Assembly (NCBI GenBank): GCA_018398765.1
Contig: JAHBMJ010003029.1
Coordinates: forward strand, 1,967-13,837
Length of the DNA stretch: 11,871 bases
From: Chromera velia
Lineage: Eukaryota > Sar > Chromeraceae
Direction: 5' to 3'
The notes under the pieces were generated by a model that saw only the letters and a program-made list of their open reading frames with translations, was not told the DNA's origin and ran no database searches. How positions within the stretch are numbered: position 1 is the first letter of the stretch; the number at the start of each line of letters is the position of its first letter. The position numbers and the translations under genes were made by a program. Below, piece after piece: positions 1-7,100 of the stretch.

Positions 1-15
1 CCCCCCCACGCGCAG

Positions 16-159
16 ATGTCTGAGTTATTTGGGTCGACTGGGGCTGCTTACTCTTCGACTGTGCTCACAATCCTTACCATCTTCTTTGCAGGTTGCTTTG
101 AACACAAACACAAACCCGCATTTCCTCCAAGAAATGAGCCCAAACTTCAGCTCATCTAA
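16..159 (+). CDS. possible C-terminal exon of a plus-strand membrane protein, cut by the window edge
   Basis: An open frame of 47 codons runs from just after a GCGCAG that could be a 3' splice site (AG at 14-15) to a TAA at 157-159. It contains a hydrophobic run at residues 15-28 (STVLTILTIFFAGCF) followed by a basic, His/Lys- and Pro-rich tail, as expected for the last membrane helix and cytosolic tail of a membrane protein. If real, the rest of the gene lies left of the window, or residue 1 is a true start. An AATAAA follows at 396-401. A competing acceptor (TTTGCAG, AG at 90-91) opens a different frame to the stop at 239-241. I do not recognise the family; the segment is too short to decide. 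Confidence 0.25.
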   Translation: MSELFGSTGAAYSSTVLTILTIFFAGCFEHKHKPAFPPRNEPKLQLI

Positions 160-218
160 AAATTTTCAACACTCCGCTTTCCTTTGGGGCAGGAGGCCAA
201 TCCTCCAGACATTAATGC

Positions 219-240
219 TATCCTATCCTATCCTATCCTA
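219..240. repeat. pentanucleotide tandem repeat (TATCC)4
   Basis: Four tandem copies of TATCC plus a partial unit, at the boundary between the GC-moderate left edge and the AT-rich stretch. A simple short tandem repeat. Confidence 0.8.
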
Positions 241-395
241 ATTAATTCATATAAAACTAATAATTTGGCAGTGGACTCAGGAATTCTCGGAACAATGTGA
301 TCAATCCTATTATATTTCATTATATATATTGTATTTCTAGATTGTGTTTGCAAGTAACTTTAAAATCATAAATTATCTAAGTTTATCCAATTTAA

Positions 396-401
396 AATAA
401 A
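396..401 (+). promoter_or_regulatory. candidate polyadenylation signal AATAAA
   Basis: AATAAA in an AT-rich stretch about 240 bases after the TAA at 157-159. In AT-rich DNA this hexamer is common by chance, and it is not established that this lineage uses AAUAAA, so the call is weak. Confidence 0.15.
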
Positions 402-797
402 ATATAAAATACACCCAGCCTTGAAGCGTATTCTATTATATGTACACGACGTCGAGTGGCGAATCTGTAAAGTGTTCAGGGATAGATTGCGGGACGGTAG
501 ATGTAGAAGGGCCGAAATCAACTTGACACCTTCTTTCTTTTCATATCCCTGCCGACTGCCCTTCTTGTGCATGTAGTCATCGATCATGCAGTCACATCGG
601 AAATTATTTTAAAGAAGGGAGAACAGGAGAGAGAGGAGTTGAAGGGGGAAGCGGAGCCTTTCAGCAACTTGGTGGGCGAGTGAGTCGAACGACTGACGGA
701 CTGGACAGCTGATAAGAATAGCGAGGTCTTTGTTACAGTCTCACTCTACGGATTCGGCAGATCGACCCCTCCGATGATCACCTGAGCGTCTCGGGAG

Positions 798-862
798 GTA
801 AGGAAGGCGCTTTCGTTCGTTTTCCAGCTCTCTTCTCTTCTCTTTTCTTTTTTCACCTGCAG
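798..862 (+). other. possible short plus-strand intron
   Basis: The sequence GGAG|GTAAGG at 794-803 is a strong 5' splice site. Sixty-odd bases later a nearly pure pyrimidine tract (about 818-856) ends in CACCTGCAG, the same TGCAG used by 12 of the 13 acceptors in the large minus-strand gene. The upstream frame that is open up to the donor reaches a TGA within six codons after the join, so this would be the last junction of a coding region or an intron in a UTR or non-coding transcript. At 65 nt it is shorter than every intron in the neighbouring gene (114-704 nt). Confidence 0.25.
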
Positions 863-1761
863 GACAGGGTCTGAATTGAAGAGCTCACTCACCCGTCCCT
901 CCCAACCAAGGCGTGTCCTGCTCTCTTACCCGTACTCAAGGGCGGTGATTGAAGAAGAGAAAGGCGCCTGAGGAGCTTGTGTGTGTCTGTTCGAGGAAAT
1001 ATGAGGGGATGAGGGTGGGGGACAAGCTTGGCTGCGTTGATAAAGAGAAGACAAGAAAAGAGAGGTTTGGGAAGAGACAGCGCTGAGAGCTGCAACTGGC
1101 CGGCGTGAAGGGAAGCATGGTTGATGTGAATTGTGTCTAAAAGTCTAGGAAAGCATTCAAAACAAACTCTCTCCCTCTCTTCTTCAAATGGTCCCGGGAT
1201 CATTTTGCGGTATGTTCTTGATGAGGAAGGGGAAAAAAGGGAGGGAGGGGGGGACGAAATGGTCAGACAGACCGATCGCAAATCGGTCACTGGGTGGATG
1301 GAGGGACAGAAAGGACGAAAGAAGAAAGGAAGGTTCGGTTGATTGCCTGTGTGAAACTTCCGACAGCACCCCCCTCACTCCTCAAATCCTCTCCCCAATC
1401 CCTTTGGGCCAAAATCGTTGGCAGATAATTTGCTTCATTGGTTTGTCGGGGTGTTTGAATCTTATTCACAGATAGATCAGCCTTCTCTGCCGCGAACAGA
1501 GAGAGGCGGAGCAGGAAGGGAAGGGTGGCAAAGAGATAATACCGGGACCAGCTTCTTCTTGCTAAAGTTGACGAGCACGGAGGGCCAAAAAAGAACGCGC
1601 ACGCTCCCTCTTGCAGTGAGTCTTTCAAAGAAGGAAGGGCTTTGGAGGGAAGAGGGTTAAACAATCCAGCAGGACTACCCGTGCATCAAGGCAAGACTTC
1701 CTTCGTGCAGCCATACAGACAGAGAGGGACAGAGAGATCAGCAGCAGATCCTCTGTGTGTG

Positions 1762-2065
1762 TCACCGTACACTCCGGTGCACCCTCTGTTGGAATGACGC
1801 ACGCTGGGACCAGTAATCATCATCGAGAACTAACGGTCCCGCAGGTGCATGCGGGGGCGGCATCTGCGGTTGCCCTCCTAACCCTGTTGCTCTCTTACTC
1901 GCACTCCCTCTCTGTTCTCTTTCCCTCTCTCTCAAAGGGGGCGCCGCCACTGCCGGTTGGTGCACCCGGACGTTCAACTCCACCTGCGCCCCCTCTGCCT
2001 CTGCATCTAGAGTCCCCCCACGCCCCTGCCCCCCCCGCGCGAGAGCCTCCAGGTCGACTCCCGCC
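1762..2065 (-). other. exon 14: probable last exon and stop
   Basis: Starts after CTTTGCAG, behind a pyrimidine tract, and encodes residues 1088-1188, ending at TGA 1764-1762. The reading includes AGVDLEALARGGQG, an Arg/Glu-rich stretch, and PLVLDDDYWSQRASFQQR. The incoming phase needs one base, which the exon 13 donor requires. A weak donor (CAGAGG|GTGCAC) shortly before the stop could lead to further exons, so the end is provisional. Confidence 0.5.
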
Positions 2066-4093
2066 CTGCAAAGGAGGAAGAGAAAATGAAGAAAGAGAGA
2101 AAAGGACAGAATCTCTGCGATTCCTACAAACAGAAAGTAAAAGGAGGAGCACAGCGTGAGAATGGCCCTCTGAGGTCATGCAGAGAAAATCAGTCTGCCT
2201 TCTTCCTTTACGCGTGTAATCGATTTCGATGTGGAAAGAGAGAATGCAGAGAGGCAGAAAGCATGAACAAAGAGACAGAAAAAGTCAATACGCTCCACGG
2301 AGAGACAAGAACAAAAAGCCGACAGCTTTCAATCTACAGACTTGACTCACGGATTCTTGCCAAAAGAGAAGTCAAGCATGTTCCTCACAGGAGCAGCATT
2401 AGGTGAGTGCCCTCGCCCCCTATGCCCAGCTGAAGTGGCCGCATCCACCGGAGCACCCCCCTCCAATCCCCCCCACCCCCAGAAGTCCCTTTGTGCCACC
2501 GATGCAGAGGGAGGGTATGCAGAGGAGGGCACCGGGTCGCCCCGGTGGGCCCTCAGTTGACTTCTCGGAGAGCTCAGTCTGTTCAGAGGGCTCGAGGGCC
2601 GGGGGGCAGACTCACCCTCAGGCGGCGTCTGCAGACGGTCAACACCGTAAGCGTAGGCCGGTAAGGGCATTCGTGGTGATCTCCTTTGTCCACTAACAGG
2701 CGGCATTGGGCCCTCCATCGCTGCTCCCTTATTCGAAGGAGACAGAGGGGGTGACGGTGCACGGTCCCTCAGAGGAGGCGAGCCTCTACCGCTACCCTCA
2801 AAACTCCCATGCAGCTGCAACCGTCTCACGGAGGCCTCGTGGGGGTCCCTCTCTTCTGCTGAGAAGACATGCGGGTGTCCTCTTGTCGCATGCAGGGACA
2901 GCTGCTGAAAGGGAAAGGGAGCAGTCACCTGAGTGGCCGGCGTTCTCTGCCACCCAGGACTCAAACTGTCTGACGGCAGGGGCGCTCCTACTGACACCGA
3001 CTCAACCTGCCCCCCGTATACCGTTCCTCCCATTTGCGCTTGGCTACGCGGAGGGAGCAACGTCCCAGGCTTCCGTTGGGGCGGCAACCAGTGCCTGCAG
3101 AACATATATGCGAAGGGAGCGAGACGCGTCCATGGACAGGAGGGCGGAAACAAATGTAATTGTGATGTTTCTATTCCAAATAGCATTTCTTGTCTGCGTG
3201 CCTCTGTGCATGCGAAAGAGACCCTGATTTTTCGTCCCACAAAAAGGAAACACCCAAAGCTCAGTAATTCTCCGACAATCTGCGTGCCAGACTGACTTTA
3301 GGTAGGCGATGAATTCGGGTCTGCTCCTGTGCATCCGGGTCTCCCACTTCCATCTCCTGAAGGAGCGAGACAGGGCGTGCCTGCGAGGGCTGAGTCGTCC
3401 CTGCAAATAAATAGTCCGTCCGGCAGGGAGAAGAGAAGAACATCGCGGGGGAGAGCACAGAACAGAGTCTCATCTGTGGCACAGAGAGGCATTGACACTT
3501 CCAAAATGCGTATGTGCAAGCATGCGTGTTTGTGTGTGTGTCGGAGAGAGAGCCATTTGTGATCCTCTCGAGGCAGGTGTGTGAAAGATCTCGAAATCTC
3601 GAGGGGCTTCTTTGCAAAACAACAAGCAACGCCAAACTGGTAGAAGCTCCGAGCTCTCTCCCTCCCCCTTTCCTCCCTGCAGCCTTCCTTGCCTGCCTGC
3701 ATACCTGTTTGATAACCTTCATGGCCAACTCCAGCCGGTCTTCCCTCGAACGGACGCGTGAGTGCACTGCTTTGGGGATGTTCCGGGCAAGGGCGCTCCA
3801 CGTGGCCTGCATGCAGGGCGTTCAAGTCGCATGAAGGGACAGACGGACAGTGAGAGGCATGCAGGCAGGCAGATGAATTGAATAACAAGCTGTGAGTGTA
3901 ATTCCAACAGACAAGAAATGCGCGAAAGGGAGGAGCCCAAATTGCATCTCTGGAGGCTTCGTCCATTTCTTCAGGGAGGCAGTTGAAGAAGCACTCCCTC
4001 CCTTCTGACCTTCAAGAGCCCCCTTTTGTAATGGAACCTCGCGATCTCACTCAGGAGACGGCTCCTGCTCACACACACACACATACACACACA

Positions 4094-4167
<74 letters not shown>

Positions 4168-7100
4168 GAGAGACCGATATGCAGAGAGAACAGAAAAAAA
4201 CATGCGGAGAGGAGACTCTTTCCATGTAACGGGTTCTTCAGTTTGCTGTTCGATCATCTTACTAGAGACCCCGCGCGATCCAAAGAAGTGATCAAGGACC
4301 GAACAGCAGTCATCCGGAGGAAGCAGAAGGAAGGAACCGTTCTCTTTCATTTCAGTCTGTCGAGTGGATTGACTAACCATGCATCGCAATTGCCCCACTG
4401 CGTGCGTCGAGCCAAAAATTGTCCTTTCAGACTCCCTACTCAATGACTGCCTCTCCATAAGCTGACCTCTTCAGCAGAGAGTGAAGGATGGAAGTTGGGA
4501 GGGATGAAGGAGGGAAAAATGACTGACAGAACATGTCTCTCTCTGCGTGCGATCGATCGCGGCACCCCATTCCTTTGTGATAGAAGGAAAGAACTCGTCC
4601 CCATACAAAGCCCTATTGAGGGGATAACACAGGCACCCCATTCCAGCCATGCAGCCATGCACACTTAATTGTGTGTTTGTGTATGTGCATGTTTCTTTTC
4701 TGTCCTCCTCTCATATGCTTGTGGATCCATCTGGAAAAGGTCAGGACTCTCTTTCGTATCCTACCCACCTGAAAACAGAAAGGAGCGCTCTGCGGATGGC
4801 AACTCCCCTGTGGGTCTCCGCCTTTCCCCTCAGGCCTTCGAAACCCCATTGCAGCCGTTTCTCCACCGCACCGCTCAGCCTCCCTGCCAGAAGGTGAGGG
4901 CCCTCCGCCTCGTCTCCTGGAGGGGCGAAGATCGCTCGTCTGAAGGAATCAAAAGCCGTCCTCTTCTCGTGATGCTGCGACTGGATCACCCCGGACGGTC
5001 CGTTGGCACTCACGGGGTCACCCCGGATTGTTCTGGTCATCCGGAGCTCCACTGGGGGAGGTGAGGTCTCCATGTTGATGGACACTCGGGATGCAGTCGG
5101 ACCGCTGCACGGGGGAGGGAAGCCGAAAAGAGAGGAAAGAAGCCAATCAGAACAAACACACTAAATGCACCAAAACGACTTGACAGAATGCACCTCATCA
5201 ATCGTTACGCACAGTCATGCTCTGGGCTACACTTAATGCTACATATTGCCACTTTTCACCCAGAAAACTTGAATGAGATATCAACAAGCGCAGGCCTTGA
5301 GATCACTCCTGTTGTACCCCACTACAACATACACCCCTGACTGACCTATCCAGTCCGGCGTTGACCCTCCCGATGGCTCCCACAGTCCTTGAAGGACCCG
5401 CCAAGCCGCCGTCAAAATCCCCTGCCCCCCCCGCATAAGTTGCATACGGCCTCCACTCCCCCCCCCCGGCCGCCCTTTCCCTTGCCCTCTGATACTCTTC
5501 CTCAAAACTCGCTTCTCCTTCATAAAAGGCAGGTCTCTTCAAATAATCCCCCCCACCAGCGAGCCTGCCGATCCTCCCTGCCACCTTCTGAAACGCCGCA
5601 GAGTTCCCTGGAGACTGCGGTCGTGTAGAGACGACTGCGGGTGTGGCGTCGTCCCCCACCGGCTGTGGGTGGGGGGTCGTGACTGTCCCCCTCGCAACGC
5701 TACCCCCTCTAGAGGCAGGACGAGACGGAAGGCCCCCCCCCCCGACGCGGCCTCTCGGGGGGCTTGAGACGAAACCCTCCGGGATGTGTGTGGTGGGAGG
5801 TCCTGAGGCGTCTGCCGTGAGGGTGCGTGCGTAAGAAGCAAAGGGGCCGTCACCAAGGGGAAGAGGGGGGGGGCCATGCCGAAGGGAGGCCCCAAAGGGC
5901 ACTTCCGCATGGGTCCGCATAGTCATGTCGGGAGGGGTCTGCAGACAGAGGAGGGCAAAGCAGGGAAAACGATGATAAACAGAAGAACCAGGCAAGAAGG
6001 GAGAAAGGAGTAGAGAGGGTGAGGTAGAGAAGGAGAAACAAAGCGACAAAAGGAGACAACGTAGAGAAGAAAAGAGAGAAAGAAGGAAAGAGAGAAAGAA
6101 ACGGAAGAACGAAAGAAAGGCTTTCATGACGCGCCTTGGAACAGATTCACGCACACACTCTTACTGCTGAAACCAAGTCAAGTCTACCCGTCTGTCTGCC
6201 TTCGTCTGCTTATTGTCATAGCCTCACTGACAGACAGACTCACCTCTCTGCCCCACTGCCGCTCTCTCTCGGCGGTCCCGAAAGACATCAGCCGACCCGC
6301 CTGCCCACCTCCCCTTGGGACGACACGTATCGGGTCCCCCCCCCGCCACTCTCCGTTTACACAAGACACGGAAGAGCACGGCACGGTGGGGGGTGTCAAA
6401 AGAGCCAGAGGACCATCTCGCACGGCGTGAGCATGCACTTCTTCTCTGCCGTCTCCTGTTGCACTGCTGCTACTGAAGAGAGCACCCCGAGAAGCGGACC
6501 GAGAGCCGACGAGACGGGACCCGCTCAGTTGGGGTGCAGAGAGGGACGGCGTTCCGTCAATTCTCCTGGGTGCTAGACTCCTCTGCAGACCCCCTAAACT
6601 CTCCCCCCTCGCTGCCCCCCTGTCCCGAGAGGGCGTCACGGTCATTGCGGGTGTAGAGGGCAAAGCAGAGGTGGGTCTCGGTACTGCATCATGGGAGCTT
6701 GAGGGCGGTACCGTCGTGTAAGTGAAATGATCCCCCCCGTCTCTCTCGACTCCTTCTTTTTCTTCCCCCCTGGGTTCCTCCCTCTCCCTCCCTCGTCTCT
6801 GTGCCCTCCCAGCCGCCGTGACGAGATACGAAGGTGTGGGCACTTTCCGGAAAGGCTCCGGTGTGGCGGACCGACCACTCTTTCTGCCGAGTATTCCATT
6901 TGCACTTACATCAGGCCCTCCCAATGGCTCTTCCTGATGTGCACCTCGCACCCCGCCCCTGGAATGGGCAAAGGGTCGCGGAGACCTCCCCCCATTAGTG
7001 TGAGAGGGAGAGCTGGTTCGGGACACCGTCACCTTCAGCCGCATGGGGGGCGACCTGTATTGGTCCGTCTCCGTCTCACAGGCAATGATGGTCGTCCCGT

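Larger units (their letters stand above)
160..1761. other. intergenic / 3' flanking region without a confident gene
   Basis: About 1.6 kb lies between the possible plus-strand exon at the left edge and the stop codon of the long minus-strand gene. Bases 241-480 are markedly AT-rich, unlike the rest of the window, and include AATAAA at 396-401. Bases 600-1760 are pyrimidine- or purine-skewed with several short open frames on both strands whose third positions look intron- or UTR-like. Splice-like signals exist on both strands (plus 798-862; minus acceptor near 1087 with donors near 890-935) but I cannot tie them into a coherent gene. Confidence 0.5.

Noticed and set aside
2829-2929. 24-nt 'intron' GTGACT...TTTCAG inside exon 13
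   Set aside because: Too short to be spliced, and it encodes eight in-frame residues; read as coding.
2403-3295. Several plus-strand open frames over 2403-3295
   Set aside because: Shadows of minus-strand exon 13; GC-rich coding sequence leaves antisense frames open. The plus-strand AG|GTGAGT at 2401 is not part of any consistent model.
4070-4173. CRISPR array or mobile element from the repeat density
   Set aside because: Only simple dinucleotide repeats; there are no spacers, terminal repeats or transposase-like frames in the window.
4069-4458. Open frame beginning MERQSLSRESERTIF as an extra exon
   Set aside because: Its third positions are AT-leaning, its end runs into the microsatellite, and no donor joins it in phase to exon 10. 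Exon 9 joins exon 10 directly in phase.
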